Part shown: piece by piece, positions 1 to 9,153 of the stretch | How positions within the stretch are numbered: position 1 is the first letter of the stretch | Layout: every line of letters begins with the position of its first letter | Source of the DNA: Pseudomonadales bacterium | GTDB taxonomy: Bacteria; Pseudomonadota; Gammaproteobacteria; Pseudomonadales; Azotimanducaceae | Reading direction: 5' to 3' | DNA: 64,000 nt | Assembly: GCA_028281885.1 (NCBI GenBank) | Contig: JANQJA010000003.1 | Coordinates: 79,534-143,533, forward strand | Translations under genes and position numbers: made by a program | Notes under the pieces: generated by a model | Seen by the model: the letters and a program-made list of their open reading frames with translations, nothing else | The model's database searches: none | Told to the model about the DNA's origin: nothing

Positions 1-1
1 C

Positions 2-418
2 CTGTCCGCGGAGGCGCCGGACGTTTTCAATCACAATCTTGAAACCGTGCCACGCCTGTACCGGAAGGCCCGTCCCGGCGCTGACTATCAATGGTCGCTG
101 CGACTACTCAAGGAGTTCAAGGCGAGACGCCCGGATGTTCGGACCAAGTCGGGTCTGATGCTGGGTCTTGGTGAGACTGTTGATGAGGTTGAGGCGGTGA
201 TGCGTGACCTGCGCGAGCATGACGTTGACATGCTGACACTGGGACAGTACCTGCAGCCGAGCAAGAATCATCTGGCCGTCGATCGATTTGTTCATCCCGA
301 CGAGTTTGCGGCGTTGAAGGCGTTGGGCGAGCAGCTCGGATTCAGTCAGGTCGCAAGCGGTCCGCTGGTGCGATCTTCCTATCACGCCGATTTGCAGGCG
401 GCAGGTATCGCCGTTTAG
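2..418 (+). CDS. lipA: Lipoyl synthase, C-terminal part (5' end outside window)
   Basis: LipA is a radical SAM enzyme that inserts two sulfur atoms into octanoyl groups on lipoyl-domain proteins such as the pyruvate dehydrogenase E2 subunit. The open frame enters from the left edge and begins with residues [15 protein letters not shown], followed by [10 protein letters not shown] and the [10 protein letters not shown] segment, all typical of the LipA C-terminal half. The radical SAM cysteine motif lies upstream of the window. The stop codon overlaps that of the convergent moeB gene by two bases. Only the truncated 5' end is unseen; the family assignment is firm. Confidence 0.95.
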   Translation: MSAEAPDVFNHNLETVPRLYRKARPGADYQWSLRLLKEFKARRPDVRTKSGLMLGLGETVDEVEAVMRDLREHDVDMLTLGQYLQPSKNHLAVDRFVHPDEFAALKALGEQLGFSQVASGPLVRSSYHADLQAAGIAV

Positions 419-1182
419 CTACCGGTTTTCCGGGTTGCACCACAGGCGGCGCAGTCCGGGTTGCGTGGCAATTTCAGTTTGCGCCACTCGGCGGAACGTG
501 CATCAAACACGAGCAGGAATCCTGCCAGCGACTTGCCGACCCCTGCAATCAGCTTCAATGTCTCCATCGCCTGCATGGCGCCAACGACACCAACAAGGGG
601 CGCGGCAACACCGAATTCGGCACAGTTCATGTCTTCGTCGCCCGCGGTCTTGTACAGGCAGCGATAGCAGGGGCTGTCCGGGTCTGCCGGATCATAGACC
701 ATCAACTGACCTTCCAGCTGGATGGCGGCACCCGAAACCAGCGGAATGCGGCGACGAACACAGGCATCGTTGACCAGAAACCGGGTGTTGAAGTTGTCGC
801 TGCCATCTACCACGACATCAATGCCGTTCAGCATGTCGTCGATGTTGTCCTCGTCGAGTCGTTCCGTGACCTGGATGACGTCGGTACCAGGATTGATGGC
901 GGCGATGGCATCGGCGGCGGATGCGACCTTCAGTCTGCCGACGTCTTCAGTACGGTGCGCGATCTGGCGCTGCAGGTTGGTCATGTCCACTTCGTCGAAA
1001 TCGATCAGGGTGAGCCGACCGACACCGGCCGCGGCAAGATACAGGGCCACGGGGCATCCCAGCCCGCCAAGCCCGACAATGGCGACGCTGGCTGCGAGCA
1101 GTTTTTCCTGCCCGGCAACCTCGATATCCGGCATCATCAGTTGCCGGCTGTAGCGAAGCAGCTGCTCGTCGTTCATGGTCAT
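415..1182 (-). CDS. moeB: MoeB/ThiF-family adenylyltransferase (molybdopterin synthase sulfurylase type)
   Basis: MoeB adenylates the C-terminal glycine of MoaD during molybdopterin synthesis; ThiF does the same for ThiS. The 255-aa product starts with the usual [15 protein letters not shown] segment, has the nucleotide-binding GLGGLG loop near residue 38, and two Cys pairs (CYRC and CAAC) expected to hold zinc. [16 protein letters not shown] is the typical late MoeB segment. The start overlaps the prmC stop as ATGA, so the two are translationally coupled in a prfA-prmC-moeB unit also found in Escherichia coli relatives. The molybdoenzymes further along the window make MoeB more likely than ThiF. 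Confidence 0.88.
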   Translation of the reverse strand: MTMNDEQLLRYSRQLMMPDIEVAGQEKLLAASVAIVGLGGLGCPVALYLAAAGVGRLTLIDFDEVDMTNLQRQIAHRTEDVGRLKVASAADAIAAINPGTDVIQVTERLDEDNIDDMLNGIDVVVDGSDNFNTRFLVNDACVRRRIPLVSGAAIQLEGQLMVYDPADPDSPCYRCLYKTAGDEDMNCAEFGVAAPLVGVVGAMQAMETLKLIAGVGKSLAGFLLVFDARSAEWRKLKLPRNPDCAACGATRKTGS

Positions 1183-2042
1183 GGTGCGCTCTCCATGGTG
1201 GCTCTCCCCAGCGCGACTCTGGGTTGTCCGGCCAGGTCCGTCAGGCCCTGAAGGTCGCCGAAGCCAGCGGATTCCAATAGTGCCATGACGGTTTCCTGCT
1301 GATCATACCCGTGTTCGAAGGCAATCAGGCCGCCCGGTTTCAGTATGCGTGGCGCATCCTGCAGGATGTTGCGAATGGCATCCAGTCCATCGGTGCCAGC
1401 GACCAGTGCGTCACGGGGTTCGAACCCGAGCTGGTCAAGATGGGAATCCGTGTCGCGAATATAGGGTGGATTGCTGACGATCGCATCGAGCAGATTGGCA
1501 GGAGATCCTTCCAGCCAGTTGGCGACTCGAAATGACAGGTTGTTGCAGGCAAGCCGGTTCGCATTTGCGCGGGCGACATCGATTGCCCTGGCCGACTGGT
1601 CAGTGGCAATGACCTGCCAGTTAGGTCGCTCCAGGCAGAGCGCGATTGCGATGGCGCCGGTGCCGGTACCCAGGTCGGCGACGGCGAGGGTGGTGGCCGG
1701 GTCCAGGGCGTCGAGGGCGGCCTGGACCAGGCATTCTGTTTCCGGTCGCGGGATCAGCGTCGCTGGCGTGACATCGACCGAAAAGGTCCAGAAGTCCTGG
1801 CGGCCGATAATATAGGCCATGGGCTCGCCGCCAAGGCGGCGGTCGAGCAACTGGCGAAACTGCATGGCCTGGTCGGCGTCCAGGCGACGCTCCGGATGGG
1901 CATAGAGCGCGGCGCGCTCGACCCCCAGGACATGGGCCAGCAACAACTGGCAATCCAGCATGGCGGAAGTGGATATTGCATTCAGTTCATCGCCGAGCGC
2001 GAGGCCATCGCGAATACTGAGGCCACCGTGGTCAGTTTTCAC
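1179..2042 (-). CDS. prmC: Release factor glutamine methyltransferase PrmC
   Basis: PrmC methylates the Gln of the GGQ motif in release factors RF1 and RF2, using S-adenosylmethionine. The protein has the SAM-binding segment [15 protein letters not shown] and the diagnostic NPPY motif (in [10 protein letters not shown]) that positions the substrate glutamine. I chose the GTG at 2042, which overlaps the end of prfA by 11 bases and gives 287 aa, close to the usual 275-285. A longer frame to 2225 exists but runs inside prfA and adds non-family sequence. Its direct coupling to prfA fits its role of modifying RF1. Confidence 0.93.
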   Translation of the reverse strand: MKTDHGGLSIRDGLALGDELNAISTSAMLDCQLLLAHVLGVERAALYAHPERRLDADQAMQFRQLLDRRLGGEPMAYIIGRQDFWTFSVDVTPATLIPRPETECLVQAALDALDPATTLAVADLGTGTGAIAIALCLERPNWQVIATDQSARAIDVARANANRLACNNLSFRVANWLEGSPANLLDAIVSNPPYIRDTDSHLDQLGFEPRDALVAGTDGLDAIRNILQDAPRILKPGGLIAFEHGYDQQETVMALLESAGFGDLQGLTDLAGQPRVALGRATMESAP

Positions 2043-3129
2043 CGGCTTCCTGCGAAAGGCTGGATAACAGGTCGGCCTGGTGTTCCAGCACCAGCTGGTC
2101 GACGATGGGGTCCAGGTCGCCCGCCATGGTCTGCTGCAACCGGTGCAGTGTGAGATTAATGCGATGGTCGGTGACCCGACCGTCCGGAAAGTTATAGGTG
2201 CGGATCTTCTCGGAACGGTCGCCACTGCCCACCAGATTACGTCGCTGTTCAGCCTGTTCCTGGAACTGCTGCTGCTCCGCCAGACTGGTCAGTTTTGCCT
2301 GCAGCAGGCTCATCGCGCGTGCCCGGTTCTTATGCTGCGAGCGTTCGTCCTGGCACTCGACCACGATGCCGGTCGGGATATGCGTCAGACGTATCGCCGA
2401 GTCGGTCTTGTTGACGTGCTGACCGCCGGCACCGGAGGCGCGGAAGGTATCAACCCGCAGGTCATTCTTGTCAATTTCCACTTCGTCGAGTTCGTCCGGT
2501 TCGGGCATGACGGCGACGGTGCAGGCAGACGTGTGAATTCGTCCCTGGGATTCCGTTTGCGGCACCCGCTGGACGCGGTGTGCGCCGGACTCGAACTTCA
2601 GCATGCCGTATACATCCCGGCCTTCGATCCGGCTGATGATTTCCTTGTAGCCGCCATGCTCACCTTCCCGTTCATTCAGTATCTCGACCCGCCAGTTGCG
2701 GTTTTCCGCGTAGCGCGAGTACATGCGGAACAGATCGCCTGCGAACAGCGCCGCCTCATCGCCGCCCGTGCCGGCACGAATTTCCAGGAATACGTTGTGG
2801 GAGTCGTTGGGGTCCTTGGGTAACAGGAGTTGCTGCAGCCTGGCGTCGAGGGTGTCGATGGTTTCGGTCAGTTCAGTGATCTCATCGGCCGCCATGGCGC
2901 GAATTTCCTCGTCGTCGTCCTGTTCCAGCGAACGTGCCTGGACGAGTTCTTCCCGCTTTTGTTCGTAGTCCCGATAGCAGAGCACAACCGGCTCGATCTC
3001 TGCATATTCAACCGAATACTGACGGAAGCGATCCTGGTCGCTGATGACATCGCTGTCGCTGAGCAGTGCCGCGAGCTCCTCGTAGCGATCAATCAGGCCT
3101 TCAAGTTTGTGTTGTAGCGAAGACTGCAC
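2032..3129 (-). CDS. prfA: Peptide chain release factor 1
   Basis: RF1 reads UAA and UAG stop codons and triggers peptide release. The GGQ catalytic motif is at residues 235-237 and the codon-recognition P-x-T motif appears as PQT at 190-192, within [20 protein letters not shown], which separates RF1 from RF2 (SPF). The length of 365 aa is normal. Gln237 is the expected target of PrmC, encoded immediately downstream with overlapping ends. The start lies 3 bases after the hemA stop, so hemA-prfA-prmC-moeB are one transcription unit. Confidence 0.96.
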   Translation of the reverse strand: MQSSLQHKLEGLIDRYEELAALLSDSDVISDQDRFRQYSVEYAEIEPVVLCYRDYEQKREELVQARSLEQDDDEEIRAMAADEITELTETIDTLDARLQQLLLPKDPNDSHNVFLEIRAGTGGDEAALFAGDLFRMYSRYAENRNWRVEILNEREGEHGGYKEIISRIEGRDVYGMLKFESGAHRVQRVPQTESQGRIHTSACTVAVMPEPDELDEVEIDKNDLRVDTFRASGAGGQHVNKTDSAIRLTHIPTGIVVECQDERSQHKNRARAMSLLQAKLTSLAEQQQFQEQAEQRRNLVGSGDRSEKIRTYNFPDGRVTDHRINLTLHRLQQTMAGDLDPIVDQLVLEHQADLLSSLSQEAGEN

Positions 3130-3132
3130 TAA

Positions 3133-4416
3133 TTATTTCCCCTTATCAGACTCGTCAGCATCGAGCTGGAACAGCTCAACGAGTGCGTCGACAACAGATT
3201 TTCGGCCATCGGCACTGGCCTGTTTCAGTTGCACGCTGGGATGATGAATAATCTTGTTGGTCAGTTGGTTGGCCAGGCTTTGCAGTACGGCTGCAGGGTC
3301 CTCACCTCGTCCCAGGCGTTCCAGCGCCTTGTCCAGTTCCTGATTCTTGATCGCTTCATTCTGGTTTCGAAATCGCACCAGGACATCCACGGCGGCGCGC
3401 GACTTCTCCTCGGCTTCGAGCTGTTCCATTGCTTCGGCAATGACGATTTCCGCTGCGGCGGCTGCTTCCTCACGATTGGAGATATTGTCGGCGATGATCT
3501 GTTCAAGGTCGTCGACGCTGTAGAGATAAACGTCGGGCAGGTCGGCGATCTCAGGTTCAATGTCTCGCGGTACGGCAAGATCCACCATGAAGATCGGCTT
3601 GTGACGGCGGGATTTCAGCGCCCGTTCAACCGTTCCCTTGCCCAGGATAGGCAGCTGGCTTGCGGTCGAAGCGATGAGGATATCGGTGTGACTGATGTGG
3701 TCGCCGATATCGCTCAGCGCAATAGCCTCACCGCCCAGTTCTGTTGCCAGTCGCCTGGCATTGTCGAGTGTTCGATTGGCGATGGTGATCCGTTCGACGC
3801 CTCCCTGCTTGAGATGGGTCGCAACCAGTTCAATGGTTTCACCGGCGCCGATCAGCAGGACGCTGCAGTCGGCAAGTTTGCTGAATAACTGGGTGGCCAG
3901 GTCGACGGCGATCGAGGCGATGGAAACCGGCGTCTGCCCGATAGCGGTGCTGGACCGGACACGTTTGGCGACCCTGTAAGTATTTTGGGCGATTTGGTCC
4001 AGCCGGTTACCGCTGGACTCATAGAGCCGGGCAGTCTCGAAGCTCTCCTTGACCTGGCCGAATATCTGCGGTTCGCCGAGTACCATGGAATCCAGACCTG
4101 AGGCGACCCGGATCAGGTGTCGAAGCGAAGCGTCTCCCTGATGGACATAGATCGCCTCCTGGAGCTGGTTGACCGGTAGCTCGTTGAACTCGGCCAGCCA
4201 GGTGGAAATACGCTCGGGGCTCGGTCTGCTGTCATCCAGCCCGAGGGCATAGATCTCGGTCCGGTTGCAGGTGGACAGGATCGCCACCTCGCCCAGGCCA
4301 TGGGCAGCCTGCAGCGCGCCAAGGGCCTGCCCCATGCGTTCTGGCGTGATCGCGACCCGTTCGCGCAGTGAGATGGGCGCGGTCCTGTGACTGATTCCGA
4401 CGACGAGTAAATCCAT
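3133..4416 (-). CDS. hemA: Glutamyl-tRNA reductase
   Basis: HemA reduces glutamyl-tRNA to glutamate-1-semialdehyde, the first committed step of C5 heme synthesis. I take the ATG at 4416 because it gives the family N-terminus MDLLVVGISHRTAPISLRE and puts the catalytic Cys at residue 50 in STCNRTEIYAL, as in characterised enzymes. An upstream in-frame ATG at 4458 adds 14 unlikely residues. The NADPH-binding segment VLLIGAGETIELVA follows. At 427 aa it has usual length. It is the first gene of hemA-prfA-prmC-moeB and diverges from the TPR lipoprotein gene across about 180 bp. Confidence 0.95.
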   Translation of the reverse strand: MDLLVVGISHRTAPISLRERVAITPERMGQALGALQAAHGLGEVAILSTCNRTEIYALGLDDSRPSPERISTWLAEFNELPVNQLQEAIYVHQGDASLRHLIRVASGLDSMVLGEPQIFGQVKESFETARLYESSGNRLDQIAQNTYRVAKRVRSSTAIGQTPVSIASIAVDLATQLFSKLADCSVLLIGAGETIELVATHLKQGGVERITIANRTLDNARRLATELGGEAIALSDIGDHISHTDILIASTASQLPILGKGTVERALKSRRHKPIFMVDLAVPRDIEPEIADLPDVYLYSVDDLEQIIADNISNREEAAAAAEIVIAEAMEQLEAEEKSRAAVDVLVRFRNQNEAIKNQELDKALERLGRGEDPAAVLQSLANQLTNKIIHHPSVQLKQASADGRKSVVDALVELFQLDADESDKGK

Positions 4417-4595
4417 GAAAAACGTGTGTGAGCCAGTCATCTGGTGTAGCAATACCATGAGATGACTGCGCGGTCATGTACAAAGTAGAATGGCGAGAAC
4501 GCGTCTTTTTGACGCTTGTCCAAGCTCGAAAGGACCATTTTAGATCGGTTGACCCACTGTTTATAGGCCCTTGCGGGAAAGTGTTTACCATAAGC

Positions 4596-6356
4596 ATGCA
4601 TTATCAACGTCTAACAGCCCCATCACTGGTTTGTCTCGCCGCCCTGTCACTGGTGACAGGTTGCACCTCGGTCGGGACAACAACCGGGGTTGATCCTGCT
4701 CCGGCAGAGCCAGTCGTGGCGAAGCAGGCTGCACCGGCACCGAAACCGCGCCCGCTACCGCATGAATACCCGGTTTCGCCCTTTTCCAAGGAAACCCTGT
4801 ACCAGTTGCTGGTGGCTGAGGTGGCGGGCTATCGGGGAGAGTACGAAACCGCGCTCGAAAGGTACGTGCAGATCGCCATCGATACCCGGGACCCGGGAGT
4901 CGCGGCACGAGCGACCCGACTCGCCGCTTATATGAAGGCCGATAGCGCGGCGCTGACCGCCGCCCAGATCTGGGCCCAGGAGGACCCGGAGGACATTGAC
5001 GCACACCGGCATGCGGCCAACCAGCTGATGCAGGTCGGGGACCTGGAGGGAGCTGTTCATCACCTGCAGGCAGTGAAGCGGCTTGGTGGACTGGCTGATT
5101 TTTCGCTGATTGCCTACCGGGCAGCGAACCTGGATGCGCAGACCCGCGATAATCTGCTGGCAGTCCTCGATCGAATGACCACCGAGTTTCCCGACGACGA
5201 AGAGCTGATGTTCTCCCGGGCGGTGCTGCTGGAGCAGAACAATCGATCCCTGGATGCGCTTGCGCTGACTGACGAACTCCTGAAGCGGTCAGGAGATATC
5301 AACGTTGTGATCCTGAAGGTGAATGCGCTCAAGAACCTGCATCGGATGGACGAGGCGGTGGAGTTTCTGGAAGGCGTATTGACAGACAAGGCTGACAATC
5401 GCCGGCTGAGACTGATTTATGCACGCCTGCTGTTCGAAGTGGACCGGCTGGATGATGCGCGCGAGCAGTATGAAATGGTGCACGAGGAAGAGCCTTCGGA
5501 TGGCGATGTGCTGTTTGCGCTGGCACTGATTGCCATGGAGCAGAATCAGTACAACGATGCGCGCAGCTACCTGAGCCAAATGGTGCGTTGGAACAGGCGT
5601 GTCGGCGAGGCCCATTTCTACCTTGGCAGCATTGCCGAAAAGCTGGAAGAACCTGAACTGGCGATTCGGGAGTACAAGCAGTCGGGTAATGGTTACGAGT
5701 ACCTGCCGGCTCAATCACGTATTGCCGAGTTGCTGATTGACCAGGGACGAGTTGCCGGTGCACGCAAACACCTGGAGCGGGAGCGGGCAGAGAATCCGGA
5801 GCGCTACAATCAGCTCATCATGGTCGAAGCGCAGGTGCTGAGCGAGCATGGCTTTGAAACCGAACTGTTCGATCTGATGGATTTGGCGGTTGCGGATGAC
5901 CCGGGCAACATTGATCTGCTGTATTACCGGGCGATGGCTGGTCAGAAGTTTGACCGGCTGGATGTTCTGGAGCGGGACCTGCGACGGATTATCGACATTG
6001 ACCCGATGAACGCGGATGCGCTTAACGCGTTGGGGTATACGCTGACCGACCAGACGGATCGTCATGAAGAGGCGCTGGTCCTGATTCAAAAGGCGCTTGC
6101 CATCAGGCCCGATGAAGCTGCGTTTATTGATTCGCTGGGCTGGGTCATGTATCGGCTTGGCCACTTCGAAGAAGCCATCGTTCACCTGCGCCGTGCCCTG
6201 GAGCTGTTTCAGAACGATGAGGTGGCAGCGCATCTCGGTGAAGTGCTCTGGGTGGTCGGGGACGAGAGCGGAGCCCGGAAAGTCTGGCAGGAGGCACTTG
6301 AGTATGCGCCGGACAGCGATCTCCTGAAACGGGTGATTGAACGATTCATTCCGTGA
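4596..6356 (+). CDS. TPR-repeat outer-membrane lipoprotein
   Basis: The start at 4596 gives a lipoprotein signal with lipobox VTGC near residue 23, so the mature protein should be lipid-anchored. The remaining 560 residues are a string of tetratricopeptide-like helical pairs, seen in repeated patterns such as ALNALGYTLTDQTDRHEEAL and AIVHLRRALELFQNDEVA. TPR proteins are scaffolds; the partner is unknown. Homologues occupy the same slot between hemA and lolB in Pseudomonas. The stop overlaps the lolB start (GTG-A), so translation is coupled. An in-frame ATG at 4476 would add 40 residues before the signal peptide and is rejected. Confidence 0.88.
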   Translation: MHYQRLTAPSLVCLAALSLVTGCTSVGTTTGVDPAPAEPVVAKQAAPAPKPRPLPHEYPVSPFSKETLYQLLVAEVAGYRGEYETALERYVQIAIDTRDPGVAARATRLAAYMKADSAALTAAQIWAQEDPEDIDAHRHAANQLMQVGDLEGAVHHLQAVKRLGGLADFSLIAYRAANLDAQTRDNLLAVLDRMTTEFPDDEELMFSRAVLLEQNNRSLDALALTDELLKRSGDINVVILKVNALKNLHRMDEAVEFLEGVLTDKADNRRLRLIYARLLFEVDRLDDAREQYEMVHEEEPSDGDVLFALALIAMEQNQYNDARSYLSQMVRWNRRVGEAHFYLGSIAEKLEEPELAIREYKQSGNGYEYLPAQSRIAELLIDQGRVAGARKHLERERAENPERYNQLIMVEAQVLSEHGFETELFDLMDLAVADDPGNIDLLYYRAMAGQKFDRLDVLERDLRRIIDIDPMNADALNALGYTLTDQTDRHEEALVLIQKALAIRPDEAAFIDSLGWVMYRLGHFEEAIVHLRRALELFQNDEVAAHLGEVLWVVGDESGARKVWQEALEYAPDSDLLKRVIERFIP

Positions 6357-6862
6357 TCAGATTCCTGCTGCTGGCAGCCGTCCTGCCGCTGGCATCCTGC
6401 GTGACGACTCCACCTGAGACAGACAGGGCGCCTGCCTGGCATCTCAATGGACGTCTCGTGGTTGAAGCGGAAGGCAGTCGGCGAAGTCTTGGCATCGACT
6501 GGCAACAGTTCGAGCAGGATTTTGTCATCGACCTGTTTGGCCCGCTTGGCCTTGGCGTCGCCCGAATCCAGCAGCAGGCTGGCCAGGTGACCCTGGATCG
6601 GCCGGGTGAAACAACGATCACGGCATCCACAGCCGAAGAATTGCTGCTGCTGGTGACAGGACTGGATATGCCGCTGCAACCGCTGCGCTACTGGGTGCGA
6701 GGCAGGCCTGCCCCGGGTGATGTGGAACCGGCGTCGATAGGTTTTGTCCAGGCTGGCTGGCTGGTCAGCTATGGAGCCTTTGCGGACGATCTGCCTCGTC
6801 GTATCACCGTGTCCCGACCCGAGGGCAAGCTGACGCTCATGATCCAGGCGTGGAATCCGTAG
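6353..6862 (+). CDS. lolB: Outer-membrane lipoprotein localization factor LolB
   Basis: LolB receives lipoproteins from periplasmic LolA and inserts them into the outer membrane. The 169-aa product has a signal peptide with lipobox LASC near residue 16, then the LolB pattern WHLNGRLVVEAEGSRRSLGI and PLQPLRYWVRGRPAPG, where the family WxxG/RYWV elements are visible. It starts with GTG overlapping the stop of the TPR gene and its own stop overlaps the start region of ispE, a tight three-gene unit. Family is inferred from length, position and motifs. Confidence 0.9.
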   Translation: MIRFLLLAAVLPLASCVTTPPETDRAPAWHLNGRLVVEAEGSRRSLGIDWQQFEQDFVIDLFGPLGLGVARIQQQAGQVTLDRPGETTITASTAEELLLLVTGLDMPLQPLRYWVRGRPAPGDVEPASIGFVQAGWLVSYGAFADDLPRRITVSRPEGKLTLMIQAWNP

Positions 6863-7716
6863 TGAGTATTCGGCTGCCGGCCCCGGCCAAGCTTAATCTC
6901 TGCCTCAACATTACCGGGCGGCGACCGGATGGGTACCACGAACTGCAAACGGCTATTCAGTTTATCGATCTTTGCGACGAACTGGTTTTCGAACCCGCGG
7001 ACGAAGTGGTAGTGGAGTGCAATGGGCTTGACCTGCCGATGGCGGACAATCTGGTGTACCGCGCCGCGCTCGCCCTCAGACAACACACCGGTACCAGCCA
7101 GGGCGTTCGGGTCTCTGTCGAAAAGCATATTCCGAGCGGCGGCGGGTTGGGCGGCGGCAGTTCAGATGCGGCGACGACATTGCTGGCGCTGAACCGTGCC
7201 TGGCAACTGGCCCTTTCCCCGGATGAACTGGCTGCTATCGGGCTCACGCTGGGCACCGATATCCCCGTCTTCGTCAGAGGTCGGGCGAGCTGGGCGGAAG
7301 GTATCGGAGAGCAGCTGCAGGCTGTTGATTTTGTAGAAAAATATTATGTTGTGGTGCATCCCGGGGTAACCGTGCCGACGGCAGCAATCTATGCTGATCC
7401 GCATTTGACACGTAACGGCTCACCCATCACAATAGCGCGCTTCTTGCGGCAGGGTGCCGGCAATGCCTGCGAGTCTGTCGTCAGGCGGCGGTATCCCGAC
7501 GTTGATCAAGCGGCAAACTGGTTGACCGGTTGGGGTTCCGTCAGCATGTCTGGAACCGGTGCCTGTCTCTTTTTGCCCGTCGACACCGAAGAAGAAGCTC
7601 TTGAGATCAAGCGCGCCGCACCGGGAAGCTGGTCGGTCTACCTGACTAGGAGCATGAATCTATCGCCGCTGCTGGCGGCGGTCGATCAGGAATTTGGGGC
7701 GTCGCCAAGTTGGTAA
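6850..7716 (+). CDS. ispE: 4-diphosphocytidyl-2-C-methyl-D-erythritol kinase
   Basis: IspE phosphorylates CDP-methylerythritol in the MEP isoprenoid pathway. The N-terminal LPAPAKLNLCLNITGRRPDG and the GHMP-kinase ATP loop PSGGGLGGGSSDAATT (about residues 95-110) are diagnostic. GTG at 6850 or at 6862 could be the start; the latter overlaps the lolB stop as TAGTG and gives 284 aa. The last seven sense codons and the stop lie within the tRNA-Gln gene, an overlap of 22 bp, so the protein C-terminus is written in tRNA sequence. Otherwise the protein looks complete. Confidence 0.95.
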   Translation: MESVVSIRLPAPAKLNLCLNITGRRPDGYHELQTAIQFIDLCDELVFEPADEVVVECNGLDLPMADNLVYRAALALRQHTGTSQGVRVSVEKHIPSGGGLGGGSSDAATTLLALNRAWQLALSPDELAAIGLTLGTDIPVFVRGRASWAEGIGEQLQAVDFVEKYYVVVHPGVTVPTAAIYADPHLTRNGSPITIARFLRQGAGNACESVVRRRYPDVDQAANWLTGWGSVSMSGTGACLFLPVDTEEEALEIKRAAPGSWSVYLTRSMNLSPLLAAVDQEFGASPSW

Positions 7717-7770
7717 GGCACAAGGTTTTGATCCTTGCATGCGCAGGTTCGAGTCCTGCCGCCCCAGCCA
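7695..7770 (+). tRNA. tRNA-Gln (anticodon TTG)
   Basis: A 76-nt cloverleaf starts with TGGGGCG and closes with CGCCCCA plus an encoded CCA. The anticodon stem CAAGG/CCTTG carries loop TTTTGAT, with anticodon TTG at 7728-7730. The T-arm is GCAGG TTCGAGT CCTGC. The 5' 22 bases overlap the end of ispE. In Pseudomonas the same tRNA lies between ispE and prs. Confidence 0.95.
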
Positions 7771-7781
7771 TTTAAGTGAAC

Positions 7782-7820
7782 TGCCGAAGGTATGGTCGCG
7801 ATGTCCTTCGGCATTATTTT
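7782..7820 (+). terminator. Hairpin after tRNA-Gln, terminator or rplY leader
   Basis: Arms TGCCGAAGG (7782-7790) and CCTTCGGCA (7805-7813) pair perfectly over 9 bp with a 14-nt loop and are followed by TTATTTT. This fits a weak Rho-independent terminator for the tRNA, placed 12 bases before the rplY start. Confidence 0.55.
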
Positions 7821-7831
7821 GGAGAACTGTT

Positions 7832-8524
7832 ATGTCAGATCACGTTGAACTGGCAGCACAGCCGCGAAACGATGTAGGGAAAGGTGCGAGCCGCCGCCTG
7901 CGTCGCGAAGCTGACCTGGTACCGGCCGTCCTGTACGGTGCGGGTGAGGATGCGGTTGCGTTGTCTATCCCCCACAAGGACCTGCACAAGGCCTGCGAAA
8001 CTGAAGCCTTCTTTTCGCAGATCATCACTATCAAGATAGACAGTGATGGCACACCGGCAATCATCAAGGACCTGCAACGCCATCCCGCCAAGGATCGTAT
8101 TCTGCACGCCGACTTCTATCGCGTCCGTATGGACCAGGCGATTCAGGTCGAGGTGCCGCTGCACTTCATCAACGAAGAAGATGCGCCGGGCGTCAAACTT
8201 CACAATGGTCAGGTCAACCACGTCATGACTTCGGTCACCATCGAATGTCTGCCGGGCCAGTTGCCGGAGTACATTGAGGTTGATGTGGTCAGTCTCGATA
8301 TCGGCGACAGTATCTCGATGAGTCAGATCGTGCTGCCGGAAGGTGTTTTGATCCCTGAACTGGAACAGGGTGAAGACCATGACCAGGTCATCGTCAACGT
8401 CACTGAAATGCACGTCGAAGTCGAGGAAGAGCCGGAAGAAAGTGTCGCACCGGATGAGGTCGAAGCCAGTGAGCAGTCCGGTGACGATGCTGCCGCCGAC
8501 GAGGACGAATCCTCCGACGATTAA
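7832..8524 (+). CDS. rplY: 50S ribosomal protein L25 (long general-stress Ctc/TL5 form)
   Basis: L25 binds 5S rRNA in the large subunit. The start at 7832 has a GGAG 8 bases upstream. The N-terminal domain LAAQPRNDVGKGASRRLRRE is the 5S rRNA-binding part, followed by the TL5 beta domain (QVEVPLHFINEEDAPGVK). The 230-aa protein ends in a strongly acidic tail rich in Glu, Asp and Ser, common in the long bacterial form. pth follows 21 bases later, the usual arrangement. A longer in-frame reading to 7694 crosses the tRNA and is not used. Confidence 0.94.
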   Translation: MSDHVELAAQPRNDVGKGASRRLRREADLVPAVLYGAGEDAVALSIPHKDLHKACETEAFFSQIITIKIDSDGTPAIIKDLQRHPAKDRILHADFYRVRMDQAIQVEVPLHFINEEDAPGVKLHNGQVNHVMTSVTIECLPGQLPEYIEVDVVSLDIGDSISMSQIVLPEGVLIPELEQGEDHDQVIVNVTEMHVEVEEEPEESVAPDEVEASEQSGDDAAADEDESSDD

Positions 8525-8545
8525 TACCCGATTCGGGTAGAGGCG

Positions 8546-9151
8546 ATGGGTACCCCCCTCAAACTCATAGCAGGTCTCGGAAATCCGGGCACGCAGTATG
8601 CAGACACGCGTCACAATGCGGGCGCGTGGTTTGTTGCGCGGCTGGCGCAATCGCATGGTGCGTCCTTTCGTGACGAGAAGAAGTTTTTCGGTCAGATGAC
8701 GGTGATCCGCGCAGGTGATCAGGAGATCCGCCTGCTGCTCCCGTCCACCTATATGAACGAGAGCGGCAAGTCAGTCGCTGCGCTCGCCCAGTTCTTCAAG
8801 ATTGCCCCTGAAGAAATGATGATTGCTCATGACGAGCTTGATCTCGAGGCGGGTATTGTCCGCTTCAAGTTCGATGGCGGCCTTGCCGGTCACAACGGTC
8901 TGCGCGATATCTCCGCATCGTTGGGCAACAGCCAGCAGTTTGGACGTCTTCGGATTGGCGTCGGTCATCCTGGTGGCAAAAAAGAAGTTGTCGGTCATGT
9001 TCTGGGAAGGACGCCTGCGGTGGAGCGGGAGATGATCGAAGATTGCATCGATGAAGCGATGCGTCATCTGCCGCTGGCACTGACTGGAAACTGGGATGAA
9101 GCGATGAATGCCCTGAACGGTTACAGGGCGGAACCGAAAGGAAAGAGCTAA
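8546..9151 (+). CDS. pth: Peptidyl-tRNA hydrolase
   Basis: Pth releases peptides from prematurely dissociated peptidyl-tRNA. The family opening LIAGLGNPG is at residues 8-16, catalytic His23 lies in TRHNAG, Asn71 in YMNESG and Asp96 in IAHDELD, so the catalytic set is complete. Length (201 aa) is near normal. It lies between rplY and ychF, 2 bases before the latter, a conserved order in Gammaproteobacteria. Confidence 0.96.
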   Translation: MGTPLKLIAGLGNPGTQYADTRHNAGAWFVARLAQSHGASFRDEKKFFGQMTVIRAGDQEIRLLLPSTYMNESGKSVAALAQFFKIAPEEMMIAHDELDLEAGIVRFKFDGGLAGHNGLRDISASLGNSQQFGRLRIGVGHPGGKKEVVGHVLGRTPAVEREMIEDCIDEAMRHLPLALTGNWDEAMNALNGYRAEPKGKS

Positions 9152-9153
9152 AG

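Noticed and set aside
2043..2225. Longer prmC with a start at 2225
   Set aside because: The added residues lie inside prfA and have no match to PrmC; GTG at 2042 overlapping the prfA stop gives normal length.
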